Counted from the stretch's first letter, positions 9,443 to 18,543 are shown. The stretch: 64,000 nucleotides of DNA from CALJXB01 sp965225935 (GCA_965225935.1 CBDDCC010000024.1:186001-250000), one strand, 5' to 3'. The notes: a model not told the origin generated them from the sequence alone. Numbers and translations: made by a program.

Positions 9443-11038
9443 ATGGAACAACTAGATAGCCTACAGAAAGCCCTGCGATCCGGTTCAATCTCCCGCCGTG
9501 CGTTCATGAGGCGAGCGGCGGCCCTCGGTCTCACTACGGCCCTCGCCGGTACCTTGGCGGAAAACGCGGCACGAGCTGCAGAACCACAGAAGGGCGGAAA
9601 GCTCGTTGCCGGCGTGGCGCACGGCTCCACAACCGATTCATTGGACCCCGCCACTTACGAGAACAACTACACTGTCGGTCTTGCCAACGGCATCCACAAC
9701 TTCCTGACCGAGATCGACGGCAACGGCCAGCTCATCCCTGAGCTGGCAGAAAGCTGGGAGCCATCGGACGACGCCGTCCAGTGGGTTTTCAAGCTCCGCA
9801 AGGGCATCGAGTTTCAAAATGGCAAGACCATGACGGCGAAGGACGTCCTAGCGTCGATCAATCATCATCGCGGCGAAGAGACGAAGTCCGGCGCAAAGCC
9901 GATCGTGGCGGGAATCGAGGAAATCGTCGCAGACGACGACCATACGGTGACCTTCAAGCTCGCGTCCGGCAATGCGGACTTCGCGTTTATCATGAGCGAC
10001 ATCCACTTGCCGATCGTGCCGGCCAAGGACGATGGGACGATCGACTGGGAGTCGGGAATTGGCACCGGCGGCTATCTGCTCGAGAGCTTCGAGCCCGGTG
10101 TCCGCGCCGCGTTCAAGCGCAATCCCAACTACTGGAAGACCGGCCGCGCCCATTTCGACGAGATCGAGCTCTTGTCCATCGTCGATACGGTCGCCCGCTC
10201 CAACGCCCTCGCGACGGGTGAGATCCACGTCATGGATCGTTGCGACCTCAAGACCGTGCACTTGCTGGCCCGCAAGCCCGGCGTGAAGGTCGAGGAGGTG
10301 ACCGGCACGCTGCACTACACCTTTCCGATGCGGACGGACACGGCACCCTTCGACAACGTGGACGTGCGCCTGGCCCTCAAACATGCCGTCGACCGGGACG
10401 AGATGGTGCAGAAGATCCTGCGCGGCCATGGCGTCCTCGGTAACGACCATCCCATCTCGACCGCCAACCGATACCATGGCGGCGAGCTGGCACAGCGAGC
10501 CTACGATCCGGATAAGGCCAAATTCCACCTCAAGAAGGCCGGCGCGGAAGGCTTGAGCGTCGACCTTTCGGCGGCCGATGCCGCCTTCGGCGGCGCCGTT
10601 GATGCCGCGGCGCTTTACAAGGAGAGCGCGGCAAAGGCCGGCATCAGCATCAACATCATCCGCGAACCCAATGATGGCTACTGGTCGAACGTCTGGCTGC
10701 AGAAGCCCTGGTGCGCTTGCTACTGGAGCGGCCGGCCGACTGAGGACTGGATGTTCTCGACGGCCTACGCGGCCGGTGCCGATTGGAACGACACCTATTG
10801 GAACCACGAGCGTTTCAACCGGCTCCTGGTCGAAGCCCGGGCCGAGTTGAACGAGACAAAGCGTCGAGACATGTACGTCGAGATGCAACAGATCGTGAGC
10901 GATGACGGCGGTGCCGTGGTTCCCATGTTTGCCAATCATGTTTTCGCCCTTTCGGACAAGGTGCGGCACGAGCCAAATATGTCCGGGAATTGGGACCTCG
11001 ACGGTGAACGCTATATGGAGCGCTGGTGGTTTGGCTGA
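9443..11038 (+). CDS. ABC transporter substrate-binding protein, family 5, Tat-exported
   Basis: A 531-residue peptide/nickel-type (SBP_bac_5) binding protein. The N-terminus carries a twin-arginine signal (SRRAFMRRAAALGL, then a hydrophobic stretch and ARAAEP), so it is exported folded. The mature part has LIPELAESWEPSDD and VQWVFKLRKGIEFQNGK, typical of the first lobe of DppA/OppA-like proteins. These bind short peptides, amides or other small organics for ABC import. No permease or ATPase genes are adjacent, so it is an orphan that must share a transporter encoded elsewhere, perhaps one of the two in this window. Confidence 0.92.
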   Translation: MEQLDSLQKALRSGSISRRAFMRRAAALGLTTALAGTLAENAARAAEPQKGGKLVAGVAHGSTTDSLDPATYENNYTVGLANGIHNFLTEIDGNGQLIPELAESWEPSDDAVQWVFKLRKGIEFQNGKTMTAKDVLASINHHRGEETKSGAKPIVAGIEEIVADDDHTVTFKLASGNADFAFIMSDIHLPIVPAKDDGTIDWESGIGTGGYLLESFEPGVRAAFKRNPNYWKTGRAHFDEIELLSIVDTVARSNALATGEIHVMDRCDLKTVHLLARKPGVKVEEVTGTLHYTFPMRTDTAPFDNVDVRLALKHAVDRDEMVQKILRGHGVLGNDHPISTANRYHGGELAQRAYDPDKAKFHLKKAGAEGLSVDLSAADAAFGGAVDAAALYKESAAKAGISINIIREPNDGYWSNVWLQKPWCACYWSGRPTEDWMFSTAYAAGADWNDTYWNHERFNRLLVEARAELNETKRRDMYVEMQQIVSDDGGAVVPMFANHVFALSDKVRHEPNMSGNWDLDGERYMERWWFG

Positions 11039-11080
11039 TGACAATCTCCCTGTGACGTCCGCCAGCATTGGACTTACAGG

Positions 11081-11100
11081 CCCTGGCCCAGGATCCAGGG
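11081..11100 (+). terminator. Possible terminator hairpin
   Basis: CCCTGG and CCAGGG pair across an 8-nt loop, 42 bp after the stop of the binding-protein gene, followed by a pyrimidine-rich run. The stem is short, so termination is only plausible. Confidence 0.3.
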
Positions 11101-11280
11101 TCTTCCTCTTGCAAGTTGCTTGAGGGTCCATGGGATCGCTCCGGGGCGAGTGCCGGCTTCAGGAGATGGCTGACCAGGATAACAAGCCGGTCGTCGAGCA
11201 CCTCGACCTCAATGGAGAAACTACCCAGCTCGCTCAGAAAACGATTGCCAGTGATGAACGTCTTTAGGGAGGGAGGACAG

Positions 11281-11742
11281 ATGGAGCGATGGCGAGAAGA
11301 CGATCCCTGTGCACTGGTTGAGGAGCGAGCTCGGTCAATTGAGCCGGGATTGTGGCTGAATCTGCTAGTGCTCGATGTGGCGGCGGCCGTCCGGTACCAG
11401 ACCTCGGTACTAGATGCCGAGGCGGTCTATCAAGATGGTGAATTCGCCATCATGCGCCACGGCAGATCTTTTTGGATGCTGCACGCGGACAAAACCTACG
11501 CCGAGCACCCGATGAGAGACTTAATCGGGACCGGCAAGCCCCGAGGGATTGGGTGCGAGATACGCCTTTCAGGCTGCCAACCCGACAATGCCGAGAAACG
11601 CGCATTGGATCAGGGCTTTGTGGTCTTATCTAGTGCGGCGAATAGACCCCACGGCTTACGGGAGGTCTATCTCGTCGATCAAGATGGATTTGTCTGGGTG
11701 CCGTCGGTCCCGACAGCAGTCGAGAAAGGAGCGGTTGTCTAA
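11281..11742 (+). CDS. VOC (glyoxalase/bleomycin-resistance) family protein
   Basis: A 153-residue vicinal-oxygen-chelate fold protein: WLNLLVLDVAAAVRYQTSVL opens the first beta-alpha-beta-beta-beta unit, and REVYLVDQDGFVWVPSVP closes the second. The family includes glyoxalases, extradiol dioxygenases and antibiotic-binding proteins, and the specific activity is not readable. The usual metal-ligand pattern is incomplete. The ATG at 11281 is preceded by an excellent GGGAGG; the longer frame from 11068 is not credible. It lies downstream of the orphan binding protein and upstream of the aminopeptidase gene. Confidence 0.78.
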   Translation: MERWREDDPCALVEERARSIEPGLWLNLLVLDVAAAVRYQTSVLDAEAVYQDGEFAIMRHGRSFWMLHADKTYAEHPMRDLIGTGKPRGIGCEIRLSGCQPDNAEKRALDQGFVVLSSAANRPHGLREVYLVDQDGFVWVPSVPTAVEKGAVV

Positions 11743-11773
11743 CCCCTAAAAAGATAGTCAGATCGGTTGCTTG

Positions 11774-11917
11774 ATGTCCCAGGACCTGAAAGAGGACCGA
11801 CGCTTTGAGTTCTATCGGCTCAATGACCTAAATGCTAAGAGGAACCGTTTACGTCAGTTGACGAGAAAGAACGAGCACGAAGAGTATGGGGCTGTATCCC
11901 GAAATCGAACCCTATGA
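11774..11917 (+). CDS. Possible small charged protein, 47 aa
   Basis: An ATG-started frame of 47 codons, strongly charged (for example QDLKEDRRFEFYRLNDL). Its end overlaps the start of the aminopeptidase gene by 32 bp, in a different frame. No good ribosome-binding site and no recognised domain. It could be a real leader-type ORF, the tail of a lost gene, or chance. Confidence 0.25.
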   Translation: MSQDLKEDRRFEFYRLNDLNAKRNRLRQLTRKNEHEEYGAVSRNRTL

Positions 11918-12836
11918 GACCGGCACGCTACGCGTTTCCGATCTACACACGATCTTTTACGAAGAGGTGGGAGATCCGAAGGGCCGGCCGGCCTTGTTTC
12001 TTCACGGCGGCCCGGGAGTTGGGATCCTTCCGGGCTATCGCAGGTTCTTTGACCCGGATTTCTTTCGGTTGGTCTTGCCCGACCAACGCGGCGCAGGGCG
12101 CAGCAAGCCACATGCGGAATTCCGGGAAAACACAACCTGGGATCTCGTGGAAGACCTTGAGAAGTTGCGCCGCCATCTGGGGATCGAGAATTGGGTCGTG
12201 ATGGGCGGCAGCTGGGGCAGCCTGCTGGCGCTCTGCTACGCAATCGAGCATCCGCAAAGTGTCGCTGGGTTGATCCTACGCGGCGTGTTCTTAGGGCGAG
12301 AATCGGAGATCGCTTGGCTGCACCAGCCGGGCGGCGCTTCCGAGATCTTTCCCGACGAATGGGAGCGCTATCGGTCGGGTGCGAGCGATGGGGGCGACAC
12401 TGGTCTGGTCCAAGCATACTTTGATCAGTTGACCAGCAAAGACGAGGCCGTCCTAAAATCCGCCGCCAAAGCTTGGGCACGATGGGAAGCTTCAACGATG
12501 ACCCTCGTGCCGGACCCGGCGACTATTGCCGAAATGACCGACGATAGCTCGGCCCTCTCCATCGCCAGAATCGAGTGCTATTACACTCACAACAAGTTCT
12601 TCCTGAGGAGTGACAACCATGTGCTCGACAACGCGGATAGGATTTCAAACATCCCCTGCCGCATCGTGCAGGGTCGCTATGATGTCATTTGCCCGATGAT
12701 TTCCGCTTGGGAATTGCACAAGGCACTGCCGAGGTCTCAGCTGCGGATCGTTCCCGATGGCAGCCATTCACCGATGGAGAGCAGCATGGCAAATCAGCTC
12801 GTCGGCGCGGCCGAGGACTTCAAACTCGTTGGCTGA
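11886..12836 (+). CDS. pip: Prolyl aminopeptidase (alpha/beta hydrolase, S33)
   Basis: A 316-residue proline iminopeptidase, the usual family length. Signatures are HGGPG near residue 40, DQRGAGRS near 74 (the family hallmark), and the nucleophile elbow GGSWGS near 106. The acid/base pair is suggested by GRYDVICP and DGSHSPME near the C-terminus. It releases N-terminal proline or hydroxyproline from peptides in the cytoplasm. Next to a betaine-type catabolic set, proline release could feed the same pathway, but it may be only a housekeeping gene. The predicted start has a weak ribosome-binding site. Confidence 0.88.
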   Translation: MGLYPEIEPYETGTLRVSDLHTIFYEEVGDPKGRPALFLHGGPGVGILPGYRRFFDPDFFRLVLPDQRGAGRSKPHAEFRENTTWDLVEDLEKLRRHLGIENWVVMGGSWGSLLALCYAIEHPQSVAGLILRGVFLGRESEIAWLHQPGGASEIFPDEWERYRSGASDGGDTGLVQAYFDQLTSKDEAVLKSAAKAWARWEASTMTLVPDPATIAEMTDDSSALSIARIECYYTHNKFFLRSDNHVLDNADRISNIPCRIVQGRYDVICPMISAWELHKALPRSQLRIVPDGSHSPMESSMANQLVGAAEDFKLVG

Positions 12837-12919
12837 CGGTCCGTTTTCCAATGCTACCCCCGAATTCGGATGTCTTTGGTAGCACCAGACACGCAAGAGT
12901 ACGAGTAGACTGTTGAATA

Positions 12920-13471
12920 GCCTCCTCTGTTGCAGGTTCCTAGTTCCGCCGCCTTGGCGCATAGATGCCGTCGGGGGGCGTCCACCCCATCGCTTATTTC
13001 GTCGAATCCAAGTCCCTGAAAAGCTCCCTGATCCGGTTTTCCAGTTCCCTGATCCCTTGCGTAGGGAGATCCGCCGAATCAGTGACATATTTCAGGTGCT
13101 TACAGAGGTCCAGAGGTCGAAACTCGATCCGATTCGCAACTTTTTCCCTGTAGAGTCCCTGCAGACCAGGGATACGCCAGCCAAGACGGTTTCGCTCCAG
13201 ACTCCCTGCACCACCATAATTTCAATGATTTAGCGCGTATACGGCGCTGCGTTTCCAAAAAGTGGTCACAATATGGTCACGCGTCTGCGCCTGGCGCACG
13301 CCGGTCAAACAATGTCCAGTGTTGTCGCCTAGTGTCGTTCTCACACCCGCATGACTGCTTGCAGATCAGCGTGCCGATAAATGGCTGATCTCTCCCGGCT
13401 CTGACGGCTATGCGCTCAAAACCGGACGTTGGCGCGTTGCGACTCGAACGGCAATTCGTGACCCTCAGCGG
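12920..13471. repeat. Dispersed ~550-bp non-coding repeat, copy 1
   Basis: This 552-bp block matches 24497-25041 in the same orientation, roughly 80-85% identical by eye with short indels. It begins GCCTCCTCTGTTGC and ends near GTGACCC. Neither copy keeps a shared intact frame. Conserved features include a TCCCTG/CAGGGA inverted repeat (about 13145-13172) and a GGTTTCG segment followed by GCACCACC (about 13188-13215). At its left border the minus strand reads GAGGAGGC, which in copy 2 is the ribosome-binding site of an IS110 transposase remnant. It fills most of the gap between the aminopeptidase and LysR genes. Confidence 0.85.
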
Positions 13472-13536
13472 ACCTAGGACTTGTCCCAATGATGTTGCAA
13501 AACAACCGCAACTGAAGTCAGCGTCGGTCGACGCAA

Positions 13537-14427
13537 CTAGGCGCTATCACGGAATGACTTCACAAGATAGTCGGCGAAGGCACGCGCCGAAGGTTTCGCG
13601 TTTCTTCCACCAGAAAGTACGGCATTCACCTCAACTGTCCCGATTTTCCAATCGGGAAGCAACTGAACAAGGTCACCGCGTTCAATTTCCGACTTAATGC
13701 CCCAATAGCCTGTGGAGATAATGCCCAACCCGGCCAATGCTGCCGCCGTCGCCGCCTCATTGACAGTAACCATTAGCTGGCCGTCGACGTGCACAGAGAC
13801 CGCCTTACCGTTTTTGCTAAAGTTCCAACCTTCTGATTCCATGCCAGCGGGTCCCAAAATGACCGGATGCCCTGCGAGGTCTGCGGGCGTCTTCGGCGTT
13901 CCTGCCTTTTCCAGATAGGCGGGAGAGGCTGCGATCAAACGTGGCGGGTCCCCAAGCTTCTTCGCAACCAAGTTCGAATCGCTGAGCGGGCCGTAACGAA
14001 GCGCCACGTCAATTGCCTGATCAATCAGGTCTTGCCGGGAGTCTGTCAGGACGAGATCAATTTTGAGCTCTGGGTTCTGTTCAAGAAAACCAGACATGCG
14101 AGGGATGATTTCGCGTACGGCGAAGCTGGTAGCACAGCCAACTCGCAGTCGCCCTTTTAATGTTCCATCCCCACGGACCAGATGGTTAGCCTCGTCCAGA
14201 GCAGCCAGAATGGGGTCTATTCGTGCGAGATATTCGCCCCCTGCGTCCGTCAGTTTGACCGCATGGGTCGTTCTTACGAACAACGCCTCCCCAAGGTCCT
14301 TCTCAAGATTTGAGATGATTCTTGAGACGGAGGGTTGGGACAAACCGATCTCTTTTCCGGCAGCCGTGAAGCTTTCCGTCCGGGCGACGCGGCAAAACAG
14401 CCTTAGGGCTGAGATATTATCGCTCAT
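13537..14427 (-). CDS. LysR-family transcriptional regulator
   Basis: A 296-residue LTTR. The N-terminal winged HTH is clear (RTESFTAAGKEIGLSQPSVS, residues about 15-35, then RIISNLEKDLG), followed by the effector-binding domain from about residue 90. It is transcribed away from the peroxiredoxin-SDR-AhpD-like genes across a 175-bp gap, the usual arrangement for a LysR that controls its divergent neighbour. It is of the CrgA/DsdC-like sub-type with short C-terminus. The likely signal is a reactive or electrophilic compound; that is inferred from the neighbours only. Confidence 0.92.
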   Translation of the reverse strand: MSDNISALRLFCRVARTESFTAAGKEIGLSQPSVSRIISNLEKDLGEALFVRTTHAVKLTDAGGEYLARIDPILAALDEANHLVRGDGTLKGRLRVGCATSFAVREIIPRMSGFLEQNPELKIDLVLTDSRQDLIDQAIDVALRYGPLSDSNLVAKKLGDPPRLIAASPAYLEKAGTPKTPADLAGHPVILGPAGMESEGWNFSKNGKAVSVHVDGQLMVTVNEAATAAALAGLGIISTGYWGIKSEIERGDLVQLLPDWKIGTVEVNAVLSGGRNAKPSARAFADYLVKSFRDSA

Positions 14428-14602
14428 TTGCGATTCGAATAACCATTAGTCATTTTCCGACACTACCAAACAAAAACTAAATGAGCAACTTTGAGTCGCA
14501 GGCAAGAGGACAGCCCCGACAAGGCCTTCGAACAAGATCGGATGATGAAAGCTCGTTGCTCGCTCTTGCTACGGAGAAACCGTTACAGAAAGGAATGAAA
14601 TC
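14428..14602. promoter_or_regulatory. Divergent promoter region, LysR / peroxiredoxin
   Basis: A 175-bp AT-richer gap between divergent starts. It should contain the LysR binding sites and both promoters. At 14578-14594 lies a 17-bp leader nearly identical to one in front of the SDR gene (15360-15376). Confidence 0.5.
14578..14594 (+). repeat. Duplicated 17-bp leader including SD, copy 1
   Basis: AACCGTTACAGAAAGGA, ending eight bases before the ATG at 14603. The SDR gene has the same sequence with one change at the same distance from its ATG. Confidence 0.7.
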
Positions 14603-15265
14603 ATGTCTCTTCAAGAACAACTCGATGCCTTCAAAGAGCAATTCAAAGCTAACGCGCCTGAGGGTGCGTTTGACGCCTTCGCACGGTCGACCCAAGAGCT
14701 GATCGAAAGCGGTCAGGCCGAGCGCGCGGTCAAGGCGGGCGACACAGCGCCCGATGCCACGCTGACAGACCAGGACGGAAACACCGTTCTGTTGAAGGAC
14801 CTGCTGGCCAAAGGCCCGGTCGTTCTGTCGTTCTACCGCGGCGTCTGGTGCCCCTATTGCAACATCGAGCTGAAAGCGCTGGAAGAAGCGGCTGAGCAAA
14901 TCCGGGCGCGCGGCGGGACCCTGGTCGCCGTTTCCATGCAAGGCGCGGCGGACAGCCGCAAGTCGCAAAGGGACAACAAGCTCAGCTTCCCCATCCTGAC
15001 GGACAAAGCGGGTGAGCTGGCGGCAAAGTTCGCCATCCGCTGGACTCTGCAGGACTATGTCATCGAGTTCCATAAGATGTTCGGGGTCGAACTGCCAGTC
15101 ATCCATGGCGATGGCGAGTGGAACCTGCCAATGCCCGCACGCTATGTGATCGCGTCCGACGGCACCGTCGCTTACGCGGAAGTCAATCCTGACTACACGC
15201 GGCGCCCTGAGCCGACCGACTTGTTTCCGGTTCTGGACAATCTCGCCGCTGTGGCTGCCGCCTAA
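14603..15265 (+). CDS. Peroxiredoxin-like family protein (AhpC/TSA)
   Basis: A 220-residue thioredoxin-fold peroxidase. A helical N-terminal extension of about 45 residues precedes the AhpC/TSA domain. The redox centre is in FYRGVWCPYCN (near residue 85-90), giving a CxxC arrangement instead of the lone peroxidatic cysteine. Proteins of this kind reduce peroxides or act as thiol oxidoreductases in the cytoplasm. Start by AGAAAGGA eight bases upstream. It heads a three-gene series with an SDR and an AhpD-like protein under a divergent LysR. A perfect hairpin follows at 15273-15298. Confidence 0.88.
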   Translation: MSLQEQLDAFKEQFKANAPEGAFDAFARSTQELIESGQAERAVKAGDTAPDATLTDQDGNTVLLKDLLAKGPVVLSFYRGVWCPYCNIELKALEEAAEQIRARGGTLVAVSMQGAADSRKSQRDNKLSFPILTDKAGELAAKFAIRWTLQDYVIEFHKMFGVELPVIHGDGEWNLPMPARYVIASDGTVAYAEVNPDYTRRPEPTDLFPVLDNLAAVAAA

Positions 15266-15272
15266 CCCAGCT

Positions 15273-15298
15273 GTGCGCCTCAACCCATTGAGGCGCAC
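15273..15298 (+). terminator. Perfect 10-bp stem-loop after peroxiredoxin gene
   Basis: GTGCGCCTCA and TGAGGCGCAC pair perfectly around a 6-nt loop, 8 bp past the stop. There is no T run, so it may be an RNA-stabilising or attenuating hairpin between the first and second genes of the unit. Confidence 0.6.
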
Positions 15299-15359
15299 GC
15301 TCCTGGACCCAACAACCGCATCTGAGACGAAGGCCCGCTGATCGTTCTCGCAACTTGGG

Positions 15360-15376
15360 AACCGTCACAGAAAGGA
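15360..15376 (+). repeat. Duplicated 17-bp leader including SD, copy 2
   Basis: AACCGTCACAGAAAGGA, eight bases before the ATG at 15385; 16 of 17 bases match copy 1 at 14578-14594. Confidence 0.7.
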
Positions 15377-15384
15377 TTTGAGCA

Positions 15385-16107
15385 ATGAAGATCTCAGACA
15401 GCACAATTCTGATCACGGGTGCCAACCGCGGCATCGGCCTCGCCCTCGTCGAAAAGTCTTTGGAGAAAGGCGCCGCGAAGGTCTACGCGACGTATCGTTC
15501 CGAAGAAAACCGCTCGGTGCTTGAAGAGCTTGGTCGACGAGTTGTTCCCGTTCATCTCGACCTCGCCGATCAGTCCACAATTGCTCAGCTTTCCCAGTCG
15601 GCGCCCTCGCTGAATCTCCTCATCAACAACGCGGGTATATTCACTGGCACCAACTTGCTGGAAAACACCGAAGGGCAACTGCGTGACGACTTGGAGACCA
15701 ACCTCTTTGGAACCCTCGCAGTCACCAAAGCACTGCTGCCTTCGCTCAGAAAAGAAGGATCTGCCGCCATCGCGAACGTATCGAGCATCGCTGCCCTCGC
15801 AGCAATGCCAAGTTTCGGTGGTTACTCCGTGTCGAAGGCTGCCCTCCATTCGATGACGCAGGCAATCCGCGGCAAATTGAAAGTCGACGGCATTTCGGTG
15901 CACGGAATTTACCCCGGTCCGGTAGCAACGCGCCTGACAGAAGATTTCGAGATGGAGACGGCTCCGGCTCCGGTGGTTGCTGAGAAAATTCTGGAAGGCA
16001 TCGAGAATGGCGTGGAGGAAATTTTCCCGGATGCCATGACGGAACAAGTGGGGCCACTCTTCCTCAATTCGCCCAAAGAGCTGGAGCAGACCTTCGCAGA
16101 TTTCTGA
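15385..16107 (+). CDS. SDR-family oxidoreductase
   Basis: A 240-residue short-chain dehydrogenase: ITGANRGIG at residues 9-17, LLINNAG near 86, a serine in ANVSSIA, and YSVSK near 148. The C-terminal region is short, as in the DltE/carbonyl-reductase-like group. Substrate unknown; reduction of a reactive carbonyl would fit the redox neighbours. Its translation leader is a near copy of the leader before the peroxiredoxin gene, so both may be translated under similar control. Confidence 0.87.
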   Translation: MKISDSTILITGANRGIGLALVEKSLEKGAAKVYATYRSEENRSVLEELGRRVVPVHLDLADQSTIAQLSQSAPSLNLLINNAGIFTGTNLLENTEGQLRDDLETNLFGTLAVTKALLPSLRKEGSAAIANVSSIAALAAMPSFGGYSVSKAALHSMTQAIRGKLKVDGISVHGIYPGPVATRLTEDFEMETAPAPVVAEKILEGIENGVEEIFPDAMTEQVGPLFLNSPKELEQTFADF

Positions 16108-16181
16108 TTGTCTGAATTCCTGACGAGTTCAGTCGCTGAAGCCTGAAGACGACAACCCCAATTCAGCCAAAGGAGAAACCA

Positions 16182-16748
16182 ATGCTTGATTATGGACCCC
16201 ACACCATCGAGACCGCGCCAGAAGCATCCAAGCCGACCTTGGAAGCGATCAATTCGAAAATCGGCTTCGTGCCGAACCTTATGGCTAACATGGCTGAATC
16301 ACCGGTGTTGGTTGAAAGCTATCTCACCATGATGGGCTTGTTCGACAAAACTTCCCTTAGCCCAACGGAGCGAGAAGTCATCCTAATGACGAACAATCGT
16401 TTGAATGGTTGCACCTATTGCATGGCTGCCCACTCAACCGTGGCCAAAATGACCGGCGTCGATAACAGCGTGATTGATGCGCTCCGCAGTGGCTCACCAA
16501 TAGATGACCCTAAGCTCGAAGCTTTGCGCACGTTCTCGATCATCATTCACGAAACCCGTGGACACCCGACTGAGGAGCAGGTCGAAACCTTCCTCGCGGC
16601 GGGCTACACCAAGCAAACGGTTCTGGAGGTGATTGTTGGAACGAGCCTTAAGGTCCTCTCCAACTATACCACTCCTATCGTCGAACCAAAGCTGGACGAT
16701 GCTTTTGCGCCAATGGCTTGGAGTGAGGACATGTCGTCACCAGCATAA
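16182..16748 (+). CDS. Carboxymuconolactone decarboxylase/AhpD-like protein
   Basis: A 188-residue helical protein of the CMD family. The AhpD-type CxxCxxxH signature is visible in NGCTYCMAAHS (about residues 77-83), so it is more likely a peroxidase/thiol-disulfide type protein than a lactone decarboxylase. GGAG lies before the ATG. It ends the peroxiredoxin-SDR series and converges on the dimethylformamidase-like gene. A role in peroxide or nitroso detoxification with the peroxiredoxin is inferred. Confidence 0.87.
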   Translation: MLDYGPHTIETAPEASKPTLEAINSKIGFVPNLMANMAESPVLVESYLTMMGLFDKTSLSPTEREVILMTNNRLNGCTYCMAAHSTVAKMTGVDNSVIDALRSGSPIDDPKLEALRTFSIIIHETRGHPTEEQVETFLAAGYTKQTVLEVIVGTSLKVLSNYTTPIVEPKLDDAFAPMAWSEDMSSPA

Positions 16749-16896
16749 TGGTCAGCTGGCATGCTGTACGGCCCGGCTGCGTGGCAAAGCTTCACGCCTT
16801 GAGTTGCCATGGCCAGCCCGCTCTTGATGCGTTGGGAGCCGTCCTCCGCATCAATAGCAGTCACTGACAACACTAGAAACAAAGATCGTGAACGGC

Positions 16897-18543
16897 TTAG
16901 CGGGACCGGGTCTCCAATGTGGCAAACCGTTCCAACACGTTACGAACGATCCGGATGACGAAGGGGTCGCGCAGCTCGATGGCGCGTGGCCACTCGGTCG
17001 AACCGCCGTTGAAGACTTCGCCTTTGCCGCGCGTGAAGCAGGCGATCATTCCGGCGCCGCGACCGTCCAGTTCGCGAAGGTGCGCCGGGAGATCGTCACC
17101 CAGCGCCTGCATCACAGCAGCTGACTCGTCTATGGGACCGTTGAGCGGCACATGGCCCCCGAACCGGTCTATTTCGCCCCGCATGGCGGGCGCCATCGCC
17201 AGTATCTCGAGGGTTTCGGGTGCGCCGTCCTCGAAGGTCGGATAGGGGAGGCCCCGGCGAAAGGTGTATTCGACGGAATCGAGCTCGAAGGTTGCAAGGT
17301 TGACAGGGGTCCCTCCAAGCAGGTCGCCGTAGTAGAGATCCGTTCCCTCGAAGGCCCAGTGATCGGGCCGGTAGATGGTGTAGCCGCCCGATGATCGCGG
17401 CACCCCAACGCCATAGCGGTTGTAGACGCCGCCCATCCCCGTAAGTCCCATCGTCGCGGCGGCCGGCCTCCCGATCTGCTTGTAGTCCCAGACCGTGGTT
17501 GTGCGGCGCGGATCCGACTTGGACTCCGGATCGTTCTGCGGTGTCCGGTAACAGTACTGGGTGCTCCCGTCCGAGGACAGGCGGACCTGCCACTGGTAGT
17601 TGCCGGCGAAGCGGGCGAGGCCGCCGCCGCGGTCGACAAAGGCATCGACGCGATCCCGCATCTCCCAGGTCCAGTATTCGTCATGCCCGACGATGACGAG
17701 GGTGGAGTAGCCGTCGAGGCTCTGCTCGTCGAAATGCAGATCATGCTGGGTCAGGTAGTCGAGCTGGTAGCCCTGCTCCTCGGCCCAGACCACGAACGGG
17801 CGCTCGTAGGTGGCCCAGAAGGCGTCGGCATGGTGCCGGCAGTAGCCATAGAGCCGGGCCCACTCGTAGGCAGGATAGCGGGGCTGCCAGCCGATCGGTG
17901 CATCGAAGCTGTGCGATTCACGGGGCGCCTCGCGCGGCTTCCGGAGGAAGCCGCGGCCCAGCGGACGCCGCGTCGATAGAACAGGCGAAGCAACCTCGTG
18001 CCGCGGATCGTCGCCAATGCCGCGGTAGTGGTTCGCGCCACCCCAGTCGTTGTACGCGATCAAGGTGCTCGTGGTCAGCAGAAACGCGATGCCGGAGCGC
18101 GAGCTCGGGGCGCCGCGCAGGACGAAAAACGCATCGGATTCAAAGCGGCCCGTCGCACCTTCGACTGCGAAAACGACGATGTAGAAGCCGGGATCCCAGT
18201 CGTCGCCGATCGGGACCTCGATCTCCACCGGCCAATCGCAGCCTCTGGCATAGGACTCCGCGGGCATCTCGTGGCGGCAACCGGCGATGCCATCCCGCGC
18301 GTAGACGGTCTTGGGCCGCAGGCCGTCGCGGATGACGGTGAGCGAATAGCTTGGCCTGGAGCAGCTGACATGCAGGCGCACGGTTTCTCCTGGGCCATAG
18401 GAGTAGGCGTCGGGATAGCCCCAGACCTCCAGGGCCTCCCGGTCACCCGACTGGCCTTCCGACGGCCAGCCGGGCATCGACCAAGCGTAGGGTGCCTTGA
18501 GACCGCTGTCCGGTTGGCTGTCATCATTCTTCTGGTCACTCAT
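16897..18543 (-). CDS. N,N-dimethylformamidase large-subunit-like protein
   Basis: A 548-residue protein of the DMFase large (beta) subunit family. A beta-sandwich-like N-terminal third (SYGPGETVRLHVSC) precedes the catalytic-like half with IVGHDEYWTWEMRD and ARFAGNYQWQVR. Known DMFases hydrolyse N,N-dimethylformamide to formate and dimethylamine with a mononuclear iron held by two tyrosines and a glutamate; those residues cannot be mapped with certainty here. The real start is the ATG at 18543; the frame continues upstream without similarity. No small subunit gene is nearby. It follows four genes of a peptide-type ABC importer on the same strand, which points to uptake and hydrolysis of an amide. 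Confidence 0.82.
   Translation of the reverse strand: MSDQKNDDSQPDSGLKAPYAWSMPGWPSEGQSGDREALEVWGYPDAYSYGPGETVRLHVSCSRPSYSLTVIRDGLRPKTVYARDGIAGCRHEMPAESYARGCDWPVEIEVPIGDDWDPGFYIVVFAVEGATGRFESDAFFVLRGAPSSRSGIAFLLTTSTLIAYNDWGGANHYRGIGDDPRHEVASPVLSTRRPLGRGFLRKPREAPRESHSFDAPIGWQPRYPAYEWARLYGYCRHHADAFWATYERPFVVWAEEQGYQLDYLTQHDLHFDEQSLDGYSTLVIVGHDEYWTWEMRDRVDAFVDRGGGLARFAGNYQWQVRLSSDGSTQYCYRTPQNDPESKSDPRRTTTVWDYKQIGRPAAATMGLTGMGGVYNRYGVGVPRSSGGYTIYRPDHWAFEGTDLYYGDLLGGTPVNLATFELDSVEYTFRRGLPYPTFEDGAPETLEILAMAPAMRGEIDRFGGHVPLNGPIDESAAVMQALGDDLPAHLRELDGRGAGMIACFTRGKGEVFNGGSTEWPRAIELRDPFVIRIVRNVLERFATLETRSR

Noticed and set aside
9848..11131. A 427-codon minus-strand open frame
   Set aside because: Antisense shadow of the Tat-exported binding protein; low-complexity Val/Asp/His/Arg composition.
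13137..13216. Possible complete tRNA ending in CACCA inside the dispersed repeat
   Set aside because: The T-arm-like hairpin is present, but no 5' acceptor strand pairs with the 3' end and no anticodon arm can be drawn.
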